A stretch of 64,000 bases of DNA from Acetobacterium woodii (GTDB lineage Bacteria > Bacillota > Clostridia > Eubacteriales > Eubacteriaceae): contig JACQZP010000019.1 in the NCBI GenBank assembly GCA_016213825.1, forward strand, positions 124,001 through 188,000, written 5' to 3'. A program made the translations under genes and the position numbers. The first letter of the stretch is position 1; every line of letters starts with the position of its first letter. This document shows, one piece after another, positions 55,847-64,000 of this stretch. The notes under the pieces were generated by a model. That model worked only from the letters and a program-made list of their open reading frames with translations, had not been told where the DNA came from and made no database searches.

Positions 55847-57133
55847 TTGGGTCTAATTGAAATAGAGAAATTTATAAATGAAAATAATATTCATACCGTC
55901 GAATTGGGTTTTGCCGATATTAATGGCGTTTTAAGGGGGAAAACCCTTCCCGCCAGACACTTTCTGAAGATTGCCGAGCATGGTTCAGGGCTTGCCAAAG
56001 CCCCTTTTGCCTGGGATATTCAGTGCGATGTTTATGATGATGTCGAATTTGCCAATTTTGATAACGGTTTTCCCGAAATGGTAGCAAAACCGATTCTCTC
56101 GTCTTTAAAAATACTACCTTGGCGGGAAGGAACGGCTTTTGCTTTTGCAGACATTGTCGATGAGGAAGGTCATGCCATCCAAGAAAACCCCAGAGAAGTT
56201 CTGAAGAATGTATTAAAACGCTATCGTGACTTGGGGTTAAGGCCGATTGTTGGTTCTGAACTGGAATTCTATCTTCTGGATTCAGATAAAAAACCAGTAT
56301 TTGATGGCATCCAATGCTACTCGTTATACCGGGGTTCCGAACTTGAGTACGTGATCGCCGAGATGAGAAACAGCCTGGAAGCTTTAGGTATTGAGTTGGA
56401 AGCCTTCCATATTGAGTACGGTCCCGGACAGATTGAGGTCATTCCAGAATGCGATGATGCGTTGGAAATGGCTGATAAAACAGTGTTGATTAAAAATACC
56501 ATTAAAGAAATAGCCCGTAAACACGGTTTATATGCCACATTTATGGCAAAACCCTGGGCAGCAGAATCTGGAAGCGGTTTTCATGTTCATCAAAGCCTGT
56601 GGGATCTGGAATTAAAAAACAATATCTTTGATTCCGACCCGAACATTGCGGGCAACTATCTGGCCGGATTGTTAAAGCATGCCAGAGATTTTATGGTATA
56701 CGGATCGCCAACCATCAATGATTATAAGCGCTTTCAACCAAATTCCTTTGCGCCCACCCGGGTCACCTGGGAACACGACAATCGCACCGTGGCCACCCGT
56801 TCATTGTTGGGATTGGGAAAAAATAGTCGTTTTGAGCAGCGGAATGGCTCCGCTGCGGCAAACCCTTATTTAATTATTGCGGCAAGTTTGGCTTCAGGAA
56901 TCGATGGGATTGAAAATAAATTGATTCCGCCTAAAAATCTGGATGAAAACAGTCTTGAATTTCCCAGAACTTTGGATGGCGCCTTGAATTATTTTGAAAC
57001 CAGTGACGCAGCAAAAAAATACTTTGGCGAAAAATTTGTTAAATTATTTATTACTTTAGGTCGACACGAAGTAGAAATTTATCAGTCGGTAGTAACGGAC
57101 TGGGAATGGCAGAGATATCTTGAAATCATATAA
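55847..57133 (+). CDS. Glutamine-synthetase-family gamma-glutamyl ligase
   Basis: 428 residues from a TTG start (GAGGTG upstream). NGVLRGKTLP (~25), metal site GSELEFYLLD (~139), HIEYGPGQIEV (~187), GSGFHVHQSL (~242), PNSFAPTRVTWEHDNRT (~300). Somewhat short for GlnA and lacking the adenylylation region, like gamma-glutamylpolyamine and other amine gamma-glutamyl ligases. Cotranscribed with the permease, so it may gamma-glutamylate the imported amine, for example a thioether amine. A hairpin (57178-57204) follows. Confidence 0.75.
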   Translation: MGLIEIEKFINENNIHTVELGFADINGVLRGKTLPARHFLKIAEHGSGLAKAPFAWDIQCDVYDDVEFANFDNGFPEMVAKPILSSLKILPWREGTAFAFADIVDEEGHAIQENPREVLKNVLKRYRDLGLRPIVGSELEFYLLDSDKKPVFDGIQCYSLYRGSELEYVIAEMRNSLEALGIELEAFHIEYGPGQIEVIPECDDALEMADKTVLIKNTIKEIARKHGLYATFMAKPWAAESGSGFHVHQSLWDLELKNNIFDSDPNIAGNYLAGLLKHARDFMVYGSPTINDYKRFQPNSFAPTRVTWEHDNRTVATRSLLGLGKNSRFEQRNGSAAANPYLIIAASLASGIDGIENKLIPPKNLDENSLEFPRTLDGALNYFETSDAAKKYFGEKFVKLFITLGRHEVEIYQSVVTDWEWQRYLEII

Positions 57134-57177
57134 CTGAATTTTTTTGGAACCGTTTTATACAAATTTACAATGATATT

Positions 57178-57204
57178 GCAAAATGCTCCCCCCTAGCATT
57201 TTGC
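57178..57204 (+). repeat. Hairpin after the ligase gene
   Basis: GCAAAATGCT / AGCATTTTGC with a 7-nt C-rich loop and no T-run. A second hairpin with a T-run follows at 57263-57301. Confidence 0.6.
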
Positions 57205-57262
57205 GCAAATTGCTTGTAATAGAACAAAAATTCGTTATGATTAGAGTTATAAAAATTCATCT

Positions 57263-57301
57263 AAAAAAGTTTGCTGTGAATAAAACATGGCAAGCTTTTT
57301 T
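57263..57301 (+). terminator. Terminator of the permease operon
   Basis: AAAAAAGTTTGC / GCAAGCTTTTTT (one G-T pair), ending in six T. Confidence 0.7.
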
Positions 57302-57379
57302 ATTTTCTAGGATGAAACTTGATTTCTTCATGCTAGAATGTTCTTTTTTAGAAACAATTGAATGGTTGCAAAAAAAGGA

Positions 57380-57431
57380 TTGACAGACTAAGAACGTTAT
57401 ATTAAAATACAATTCATACAAAACATATATT
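57380..57431 (+). promoter_or_regulatory. Promoter and weak operator of the ABC-cysK-nifDK operon
   Basis: TTGACA (57380-57385), 17-bp spacer, TAAAAT (57403-57408), then CATAC-N7-ATATT (57415-57431), a two-mismatch version of the dyad. The 57134-57763 gap also contains the terminator above, RNA element D and a second terminator. Confidence 0.65.
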
Positions 57432-57479
57432 AATACAGTAGTATTTATTGTTGCGAGCTAATTTAATAAATTGTTCATT

Positions 57480-57540
57480 TGAAACTGACTAGAAAACTAG
57501 AGGTTTCAGGAAAGCTTTCTTTCCTGAGATCTCTTTTTTT
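57480..57540 (+). promoter_or_regulatory. RNA element with terminator, copy D (ABC transporter leader)
   Basis: Outer stem TGAAAC/GTTTCA, TGA, CTAG-AAAA-CTAG, AG (57480-57508). The strand AGGTTTCAGGAAAG (57501-57514) pairs fully with CTTTCCTGAGATCT (57519-57532, two G-T pairs), followed by a T-run, so the terminator and the outer stem exclude each other. Confidence 0.85.
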
Positions 57541-57609
57541 ATTAAAAGACCTAGCATTTTTAAAGAATGAAACTCTCAAATTAAGCAAGGTAATATCAAA
57601 AATTTGATC

Positions 57610-57662
57610 GTGAATAAGTTCTGTATAACAACAAGTATCTTATCAAAGAGAACTTGTTTTTT
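57610..57662 (+). promoter_or_regulatory. Second terminator with alternative pairing in the same leader
   Basis: ACAAGT (57631-57636) / ACTTGT (57652-57657) with six T forms a short terminator. AAGTTC (57616-57621) can instead pair with GAACTT (57650-57655). A GTG-started 18-codon ORF (57610) with a Cys codon at 57622 overlaps, but its ribosome site is poor. Confidence 0.4.
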
Positions 57663-57763
57663 ATAACCAAATAAGAGAGGAGTAGCAATCTGAGGAAAAA
57701 AAAGGTTAACAAATTTTTTAAGCGTAAAAAATCTATCAGAGGAATTATTGAGAGGAAGAAGTT

Positions 57764-58834
57764 ATGAAAAAAATGAGTCGTTTGAAAAAGGGGATAAGTC
57801 TTTTATTGGTAGTTGCGGTTTTGGTGACAACTGCGGGTTGTGCCGGAACTACCACTAAGGCTAAAGAATTAGTTGATTTTAATATTGGATATTTACCATC
57901 CACTGGTCATTTGCTGTATTTTGTGGCAAAAGAAAAAGGTTACTTCGAAGAAGAAGGATTAAACGCAAATTTGGTATTGTTTTCTGAAAATAATAGTATG
58001 TTAACTGCCATGGAAAATAAAAAATTGCAGGCTGGAGCATTGGGATCGACAAACTCGATTTTATATGAAAGCCAGGGTCATGCAGTAACAATTTTTGGTG
58101 GTGCAATGACAGAGGGCCACGCACTAGTGGTAAAACAATCGGTTGTTGAAGGACTTGGCGACAATCCTGGTCTGGCAGCATTAAAAGGCAAGCGAATCGC
58201 TGATACATTTGGCGGAACGGCCGATGTAGTATTTAGACAGGGTCTCATCAATGCCGGGCTTGATCCCGAAAAAGATGTTACTCTCGTATCAGCAGAAAGT
58301 GGTTCAGCAGCCTTTGCAGCTTTAAAAAATGATGAAATTGATGGTGCAATCCTATTTACACCGTTCAGAAAATTAGCTGAAAATGAGGGCTACAAAATTC
58401 TCTCATACAGTGGTCAAGTTGCCGGCTTCGAAAATCATCCTTGCTGCCGACAAGTAGCTTTGACGGAGGAACTTAAAAATAACCCGGATACCTATGTTGG
58501 TTTTCTGAGAGCTTTAATAAAAGCTTACAAATTCTATCAGGAAAATCCAGATGAAACAGTAGATATTATTGCCAAGTATGTGGATATTGATAAAGAAATT
58601 CTGAAACAGGAAACGTATGGACCCTATATCAGTTCTAATCCTGATCCCGATAAAGGTACAACGCTTGCCTTCTATGATGCAATGGTAAATCTTAAATATG
58701 TCCAGCCGTTTGATCTTGCTTCAGGAATTAATACTGAACTTTATGACGAAGCACTGAATTCAATTGTAAAAGAATATCCAAATGATAAAACATATCAAAG
58801 TCTGGTTGAATATCATAACAACGCAGGGGATTGA
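57764..58834 (+). CDS. ABC transporter substrate-binding lipoprotein (SsuA/TauA/NMT1-like)
   Basis: 356 residues. Lipoprotein signal (TTAGC, Cys ~26), then a two-lobed NMT1/SsuA-like domain starting DFNIGYLPSTGHLLYFVAKEKGYFEEEGLN; HPCCRQVAL (~226) is a cysteine pair not usual in the family. Such proteins bind sulfonates, taurine, nitrate or thiamine precursors. Here the operon context points to an organosulfur compound feeding the NifDK-like enzyme of pair 2. Confidence 0.85.
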   Translation: MKKMSRLKKGISLLLVVAVLVTTAGCAGTTTKAKELVDFNIGYLPSTGHLLYFVAKEKGYFEEEGLNANLVLFSENNSMLTAMENKKLQAGALGSTNSILYESQGHAVTIFGGAMTEGHALVVKQSVVEGLGDNPGLAALKGKRIADTFGGTADVVFRQGLINAGLDPEKDVTLVSAESGSAAFAALKNDEIDGAILFTPFRKLAENEGYKILSYSGQVAGFENHPCCRQVALTEELKNNPDTYVGFLRALIKAYKFYQENPDETVDIIAKYVDIDKEILKQETYGPYISSNPDPDKGTTLAFYDAMVNLKYVQPFDLASGINTELYDEALNSIVKEYPNDKTYQSLVEYHNNAGD

Positions 58835-58861
58835 TAGTTAAGTCAACGAAAAGGTGATTAA

Positions 58862-59668
58862 ATGAGTAAGATTGAACTACAAAATGTAACACTTAATTAT
58901 GCCGAAAGAAACAATGTTTTTACAGCATTGGAAGACATTTCTTTTTCAGTAAAAGAGGGAGAATTTGTCAGTATCATCGGCGCCAGTGGTTGCGGGAAAA
59001 GTTCGCTGTTGAGTTTGTTGGAAGGTTTAAACTTTCCAACAGCTGGCAGGGTGACCATCAATGGCGATGATATAAAAGGAACCGGGGATGACAGAGCCGT
59101 TGTATTTCAGCATTATTCTCTCTTTCCCTGGATGACAACCCGTGCCAATGTTGTTTACGGCATTAAACAAGTCAATAAAAAGTTGCCCAAAAAAGATCTG
59201 GGTCAAATCGCTGACGACTACCTTTCAAAGGTCGGATTAAGCGGTTTTGAAAACAAATATCCATTACAGCTATCAGGCGGCATGCAGCAGCGTGCCGCCA
59301 TAGCGAGGGCATTGGCAATGAGTCCATCAATCTTATTAATGGATGAGCCTTTTGGAGCAGTGGATGCCAAGAACCGGAAAATTTTGCAGGAACTGTTATT
59401 GGAGCTGTGGGAAAATAGCGAAGATAAAAAAACGGTTATCTTTGTTACCCATGACATTGATGAAGCTATTCTGCTTTCGGACCGGATCATTATGATGTCA
59501 GCCAATCCTGGGCGCATTAAAAAAGAGATCAGTATTCCCTTTCCCAGACCGAGAAATGGGAGCAAACTTTTGGAATCAAGAGAGTATTTGAATTTCAGAA
59601 AAGAAATCATTACATCATTTTTCAACGATATATCGGAGCGAATTGGTGGAGAGGAAGTGGCTTTGTAA
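58862..59668 (+). CDS. ABC transporter ATP-binding protein (SsuB/TauB-like)
   Basis: 268 residues. Walker A GASGCGKSS (~40-48), Q-loop FQHYSLFPWM, signature LSGGMQQR (~140), Walker B ILLMDEPFGAVD (~157), and the switch His in VTHDIDEA. The PWMT element after the Q-loop is typical of the nitrate/sulfonate/taurine subfamily. Its stop abuts the permease start. Confidence 0.92.
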   Translation: MSKIELQNVTLNYAERNNVFTALEDISFSVKEGEFVSIIGASGCGKSSLLSLLEGLNFPTAGRVTINGDDIKGTGDDRAVVFQHYSLFPWMTTRANVVYGIKQVNKKLPKKDLGQIADDYLSKVGLSGFENKYPLQLSGGMQQRAAIARALAMSPSILLMDEPFGAVDAKNRKILQELLLELWENSEDKKTVIFVTHDIDEAILLSDRIIMMSANPGRIKKEISIPFPRPRNGSKLLESREYLNFRKEIITSFFNDISERIGGEEVAL

Positions 59669-60592
59669 ATGACAGAAAAGATAAAAAAACAGCTGAATAT
59701 CACAAATGCTCTCTTTCTGGTGTTCCTGCTTATACAGCTTTTACCTGAAAGATACAGTAAAGAGACCTATGAAATAAACATCATCATTTTTGTAGTAACC
59801 ATCCAAGTGATTTATTTAATTTTTTCTTTTATTACTAAAAAAGAAAAAAAGTTAGAAACAATCCGGGATATTCTGGGAATCACTTATTTTATCATCATTG
59901 CCTGGCAGTTGATGACATCAAAGTCAGGTTTTCTTAATGAACTGCTGTTTCCAGCACCGGGAATTGTGATTCAACAATTCATCCACGATTTGCCGCGAAT
60001 AATCGAGGGCATCCAGAGTTCCTTATTAATTATCTTAGAGGGCTATGTCCTGGCAATTATAACAGCAATCCCGTTAGGATTGGCAGCAGGATGGCATATC
60101 CGGTTTGGAAACTCATTTCAGTACGTTTCCAAGTTTTTTGGTTCGATTCCGCCCATCGTCTATATTCCATATGCTATTGCTCTGCTGCCGGCTTTTAGAG
60201 ATGCATCCGTTTTTGTTATTTTTGCAGCATCATTTTGGCCGATCCTGGGGGCAACCATGGCAGGAGTTTTTAATATCGAAAAGAAAATACTGGATTCAGC
60301 AAAAACATTAAATGTGGGCAGACTCTCAATGCTTTTTCATGTCATGCTGCCGGCGGCACTGCCTGAAATTTTAATGGGCTGTAGTCAGGGATTGGGAATA
60401 TCCTTTATCTTATTAACGTCAGCAGAAATGATTGGTGGAAAAACAGGGATGGGTTATTACATCAAATATTACTCAGACTTTGGTGATTTCACGAGAATCG
60501 TTGTTGGCATTATTGTGTTAGGGATTGTTGTTAGTGTAATTACCTTGTTTTTTAATAAATTGCAACGTTATTTACTTCGCTGGCGACAATAA
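59669..60592 (+). CDS. ABC transporter permease (SsuC/TauC-like) with N-terminal extension
   Basis: 307 residues. The last ~210 form a usual SsuC/TauC permease (FPAPGIVIQQF, EGYVLAIITAIPLGLAAGW, EAA-like loop LDSAKTLNVGRLSMLFHVMLPAALPEI ~210). The first ~80 residues add two hydrophobic segments (~10-28, ~35-52) not common in the family. Completes the importer. Confidence 0.85.
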   Translation: MTEKIKKQLNITNALFLVFLLIQLLPERYSKETYEINIIIFVVTIQVIYLIFSFITKKEKKLETIRDILGITYFIIIAWQLMTSKSGFLNELLFPAPGIVIQQFIHDLPRIIEGIQSSLLIILEGYVLAIITAIPLGLAAGWHIRFGNSFQYVSKFFGSIPPIVYIPYAIALLPAFRDASVFVIFAASFWPILGATMAGVFNIEKKILDSAKTLNVGRLSMLFHVMLPAALPEILMGCSQGLGISFILLTSAEMIGGKTGMGYYIKYYSDFGDFTRIVVGIIVLGIVVSVITLFFNKLQRYLLRWRQ

Positions 60593-60613
60593 TCATGTAA
60601 TTAGGAGGGTGAA

Positions 60614-61546
60614 ATGTCAAATATCAAAGCAGGAATAATCGAAATTATTGGAAATACACCGTTAGTTCAATTACGGGCAGTCGAAAAAGAATATAAATCA
60701 AAAGCGGCAATTATTGGAAAACTTGAATATTTAAACCCAGCGGGAAGCATTAAGGACCGGATTGCAAAATCGATGGTGGAAGATGCCGAAGAAAAAGGAA
60801 TCTTGCAAAGTGGTACGACAATTATTGAACCGACCAGTGGCAATACCGGGATTGGTCTTGCCTCAGTGGCAGCTGCTAAGGGCTATCGAATCATCCTGAC
60901 GATGCCGGAAACCATGAGCATTGAAAGACAAAATCTGCTAAAGGCCTATGGCGCTGAAGTTGTGCTGACGGAGGGTGCTCAGGGCATGAGAGGCGCAATT
61001 TTAAAAGCGAATGAATTAAATATCAGTATTGAGAACTCAGTTATTCTTGGTCAATTCGTTAACCCGGCAAATCCGGAAGCCCATCGAGATCATACCGGTC
61101 CCGAAATATGGGATGATACCGATGGAAATATTGATATCTTTATTGCCGGGGTTGGTACCGGTGGAACCATTTCAGGAGCTGGTGGGTTTCTAAAATCAAA
61201 AAAAAATGACATTCAAATCATCGCTGTCGAACCGGAAGGTTCGCCGGTATTATCCACCGGGAAAAGCGGAACCCATCAGATTCAGGGACTCGGAGCCGGA
61301 TTCATTCCCGATACGTTAAATACTGGTATCTATAATGAAGTTATCTCGGTTACTAATGAGAATGCCTTTGCGACCAGTAACAAACTGGCAAAGCTGGAAG
61401 GCATACTCGTTGGGATATCTTCGGGAGCTGCATTATGGGCAGCTTTAGAGGTTGCGAAACGGCATGAAAACATTGGTAAAAATATTGTGGTAGTTCTTCC
61501 GGATAGTGGGGAGCGATATCTTTCAACCCTACTGTTTAAGGAATAG
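60614..61546 (+). CDS. Second cysteine synthase-type PLP enzyme
   Basis: 310 residues, clearly paralogous to the CysK at 29874: PLP Lys ~47 in [17 protein letters not shown] (~72), GTGGT (~180). Its place between the importer and nifDK pair 2 suggests that it captures the sulfide or thiol released by the pair, giving cysteine or an S-alkyl-cysteine. AGGAGGGTG ribosome site. Function as cysteine synthase is family inference. Confidence 0.85.
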   Translation: MSNIKAGIIEIIGNTPLVQLRAVEKEYKSKAAIIGKLEYLNPAGSIKDRIAKSMVEDAEEKGILQSGTTIIEPTSGNTGIGLASVAAAKGYRIILTMPETMSIERQNLLKAYGAEVVLTEGAQGMRGAILKANELNISIENSVILGQFVNPANPEAHRDHTGPEIWDDTDGNIDIFIAGVGTGGTISGAGGFLKSKKNDIQIIAVEPEGSPVLSTGKSGTHQIQGLGAGFIPDTLNTGIYNEVISVTNENAFATSNKLAKLEGILVGISSGAALWAALEVAKRHENIGKNIVVVLPDSGERYLSTLLFKE

Positions 61547-61579
61547 AATAAATAGTGATACAAAGTAAAGGAGACGTTA

Positions 61580-63241
61580 ATGGCTAAAAGAGAAATAGAT
61601 CTTAACATAGTAGATGTTGAAAACCGAGAGATGCGATTGGGTTCAATTATTTCGTGGGATGGCAGCGCTGAAGAGTTGGTGCAAAATTCAAGATATGAAA
61701 TTAGAAGTCGGGATAAACGAAAAAGTGTGGATGGCTGTGCTGGAAAAAAAGAAAAAGGCTGTCGGCTGTGCGAATTAAACATGCCGTTTAATCAGCAGAC
61801 AATGTGTTCTCATTCGATTGTTGGCTGTCAGGTTGGTAATATTCCAGACTGTATTTTAATTGAGCACTCCCCAATTGGCTGCTCGGCGATTCATGCCCGG
61901 TTTAACCTTGGTTATAAAATGGGTCTGGCCAGAAGAGGCAAAAAAATTGAAAACCTGCAGATTTTCAGCACCAATTTGCAGGAAAATGATATGGTTTTCG
62001 GAGCCAGCGATAAGCTGCGACAAACCATCCTGGATGTTCAGGAACGGTTTAATCCTAAAGCGATTTTTATTTCGATGTCTTGCTCCACCGCTATCATTGG
62101 AGAAGATATCGAAAGTATAGCTGATGAAATGGAAGATGAACTGGGAATTCCGGTGATACCATTGTTTTGTGAAGGGTTTAGAAGTAAGCATTGGAGCACC
62201 GGCTTTGATATTTCCCAGCATGGGATTATGCGCCAGATTGTGAATAAAAATCCGATCAAACAAGAAGATCTGATTAACATCATTGCATTATGGGGAACCG
62301 ACTATTTTACGGAGATTCTAAAACCGCTGGGACTCCGGGTTAACTATATGATTGATATGGCCAGTTTTGATGAATTAGCGCAGGCTTCTGAAGCGGCACT
62401 GACAGCGACATTCTGCCATACGCTGGGATCATACATGGCCACCGCTTTGGAAAATGAATATGGGGTACCACAAGTTGATGCCGGTCAACCATATGGGCTT
62501 AAAGGAACTGATGATTGGCTGCGCTCAATTGCTAAGCTAATGGGCAAGGAAGACATTATCGAGGATTATATAAAAAGTGAACATGAGCGCGTTTTACCAA
62601 AAATTGAAGAATTGCGGAAGAAATTAAGTGGGGTAAAAGGTTTTGTCGCCACTGGTTCTTCTTATGCCCATGGCATGATCTCTGTTATTCGGGAGCTGGG
62701 AATACTGGTTGACGGTTCCATTGTTTTCCATCACGATCCGGTGTACGACAGTGGGAAAGCAGAGCAGGATACACTAAAAGATCTGATCGATACCTATGGT
62801 AATATTGATCATTTCACTGTCAGTAAAACACAGCAATTCCAATTTTATGGGCTGTTAAAACGGGTCGATCCAGACTTTATTATTATCAGACATAATGGCT
62901 TGGCACCACTGGCTGCTAAAATTGGAATTCCAGCGTTTGCCATGGGTGATGAGCATTTCCCTGTCGGATATGATGGCATCATTCGGGTAGGCGAAGCCTT
63001 AATTGAAATACTGGCGCGGAAGAAATTTGGTCAGGTATTGCAAAGACATGTAAAACTTCCCTACTCAGATTGGTGGCTGAGCCAGGAAGATCCATTTATT
63101 CTGGCTAAACATCCAGAAATTTTGGATGAGATCGTCTCAGAAGACAGCACAGTAGCAGAAATAGGAGTAGAAACCGTAATAAAACCGGAAAAAAAGGTCT
63201 CAAAATCAAAAAAAGCAACTGCTAAAAGCAAAAGTGCATAG
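61580..63241 (+). CDS. NifD-like catalytic subunit, pair 2
   Basis: 553 residues, ~58 longer than pair 1. Cys 101 (HSPIGCSA) and Cys 168 (MSCSTAIIGED) match P-cluster ligands; Cys 279 (TFCHTLGSY) and His 459 (GDEHFPVGYDG) match the cofactor ligands. It adds a Cys-rich segment before the first P-cluster motif (CAGKKEKGCRLC at 53-64, then Cys 76, 83, 91) and a Lys/Ser-rich tail of ~25 residues. Its operon suggests a different substrate from pair 1. Confidence 0.82.
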   Translation: MAKREIDLNIVDVENREMRLGSIISWDGSAEELVQNSRYEIRSRDKRKSVDGCAGKKEKGCRLCELNMPFNQQTMCSHSIVGCQVGNIPDCILIEHSPIGCSAIHARFNLGYKMGLARRGKKIENLQIFSTNLQENDMVFGASDKLRQTILDVQERFNPKAIFISMSCSTAIIGEDIESIADEMEDELGIPVIPLFCEGFRSKHWSTGFDISQHGIMRQIVNKNPIKQEDLINIIALWGTDYFTEILKPLGLRVNYMIDMASFDELAQASEAALTATFCHTLGSYMATALENEYGVPQVDAGQPYGLKGTDDWLRSIAKLMGKEDIIEDYIKSEHERVLPKIEELRKKLSGVKGFVATGSSYAHGMISVIRELGILVDGSIVFHHDPVYDSGKAEQDTLKDLIDTYGNIDHFTVSKTQQFQFYGLLKRVDPDFIIIRHNGLAPLAAKIGIPAFAMGDEHFPVGYDGIIRVGEALIEILARKKFGQVLQRHVKLPYSDWWLSQEDPFILAKHPEILDEIVSEDSTVAEIGVETVIKPEKKVSKSKKATAKSKSA

Positions 63242-63280
63242 ATGAAAATGTGATAAAGAAAAATTTTGAAAGGAAAAAAA

Positions 63281-64000
63281 ATGACAGAAATCAATCAATC
63301 AATACAATCCAATACAATTGTGCATCCACGCTATGGATGCGCAATTGGTGCCGTTAACACCGTTGCAGCAATTCCCAGAGGAATACCAATTGCAAATTGT
63401 GGACCAGGTTGTGCCGATAAGCAGTACTTTATGCTTTCATTTTCAAATGGTTTTCAAGGAGCTGGCTATAGCGGCGGCGGGGCAGTGCCCAGTTCAAATG
63501 TCGGTGAAAATGAAATTGTCTTCGGGGGACATAAAAAGCTGGATGAGTTAATCAAAGCCTCGCTTAAAATCATGGATGGCGATATCTTTGTCGTCCTCAC
63601 CGGCTGCGCCGTTGAATTAATCGGAGATGATGTTGGTGCTATCGTAAAAGAGTACCAACAAAAAGGTTACCCTGTTGTTCATGCTGAAGCAGCCGGATTT
63701 AAAGGCAATAATTTAGTCGGCCACGAAACCGTTGTTAAAGCAATCGTCGATCAATATGTAGGAGAGTATAAAGGCCGCAAGAAAAAAGGTCTGATTAATC
63801 TCTGGTTTGATGTTCCCTACTATCACGCCAACTGGCGGGGTAATAATATTGAACTTAAACGGGTTTTAGAAGGTGCCGGATTTAAGGTAAATATTTTATT
63901 TGGTTCAGAATCAGCCGGTACCAGTGAATGGAAAGAGATTCCCAAAGCTCAATTTAATCTGGTTGTTTCTCCCTGGGTTGGATTGGACATTGCCCAGCAT
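63281..64000 (+). CDS. NifK-like subunit, pair 2 (cut by window end)
   Basis: ATG 63281 with GAAAGG upstream; 240 codons visible, open at the right edge. Cys 20 (RYGCAIGA), Cys 44 (NCGPGCAD, with an extra Cys 40) and Cys 109 (LTGCAVELIGDD) match the P-cluster ligands. Similar in layout to the NifK-like protein of pair 1 (GYSGGGAVPSSNV corresponds to GYSGGSTAPCTNF). Confidence 0.82.
   Translation, partial: MTEINQSIQSNTIVHPRYGCAIGAVNTVAAIPRGIPIANCGPGCADKQYFMLSFSNGFQGAGYSGGGAVPSSNVGENEIVFGGHKKLDELIKASLKIMDGDIFVVLTGCAVELIGDDVGAIVKEYQQKGYPVVHAEAAGFKGNNLVGHETVVKAIVDQYVGEYKGRKKKGLINLWFDVPYYHANWRGNNIELKRVLEGAGFKVNILFGSESAGTSEWKEIPKAQFNLVVSPWVGLDIAQH

Noticed and set aside
57691-57766. Basic 25-codon ORF overlapping the start of the binding-protein gene
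   Set aside because: It would need a CTG start; no other evidence supports translation, and it has no cysteine.

Overview
The window looks like a chromosomal segment of a low-GC, strictly anaerobic acetogenic Firmicute, most like Acetobacterium or a relative in the Eubacteriaceae. This rests on the corrinoid protein / UroD-type methyltransferase pairs, a RACo-type ferredoxin activator of corrinoid proteins, an oxygen-sensitive nitrogenase-like set, and strong TTGACA/TATAAT promoters with AGGAGG ribosome sites. The genus is an inference from gene content. No rRNA, tRNA, CRISPR array or transposase was seen.

Layout of the left part. 1-6219: end of a sugar:cation symporter, a TetR regulator, two flavodoxin-like proteins, a DUF4349 membrane lipoprotein and a secreted ChW-repeat protein. 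6468-8379: a corrinoid protein with its methyltransferase. 8659-13146: a TetR regulator and the ABC exporter it probably controls through a shared ATAAC-N3-GTTAT operator. 13185-14968: a MarR regulator divergent from a class III aminotransferase. 15125-26656: a copper island (CopB, an HMA/UreH-like/cupredoxin fusion, cupredoxin lipoprotein, CopA, CopZ, RseC-like protein) ending in a two-component system.

The right part (26.7-64 kb) is the remarkable one: a large sulfur-acquisition regulon built around nitrogenase-like enzymes. It holds one NifH-like reductase, one NifB, two NifX/NafY-like proteins and two NifD/NifK-like pairs (44.9-47.7 kb, and 61.6 kb running off the right edge), with no NifE, NifN or molybdate transporter in view. 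These sit among cysteine desulfurase, two cysteine synthases, O-acetylhomoserine sulfhydrylase, a SsuABC/TauABC-like importer, two YezD proteins, a deaminase of the MTA/SAH type, an M20 deacylase, glutamate-cysteine-ligase-like and glutamine-synthetase-like ligases, an amino-acid permease, and a corrinoid methyltransferase operon. The nearest known precedent is the methylthio-alkane reductase (Mar) system of Rhodospirillum rubrum, which frees methanethiol from thioethers. I infer a related C-S bond cleaving salvage system with two catalytic isoforms.

Three layers of control tie these genes together. (1) A dyad, CATAT-N7-ATATG, lies just downstream of the -10 box of seven promoters in this region; the likely binder is the CymR-like Rrf2 protein encoded with cysK at 30803. 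(2) A small RNA element, N6-TGA-CTRG-AAAA-CYAG-AG-N6, occurs four times. Its two stems covary between copies, and its 3' half is the 5' arm of an intrinsic terminator each time. It precedes nifH-like, the nifX-nifX-nifB genes, the permease operon and the ABC-cysK-nifDK operon. (3) Short leader peptides rich in adjacent cysteine codons precede the methyltransferase operon, the O-acetylhomoserine sulfhydrylase (followed by a terminator) and the permease. The RNA element and the leaders are not families I can name, and are the best candidates here for undescribed biology.
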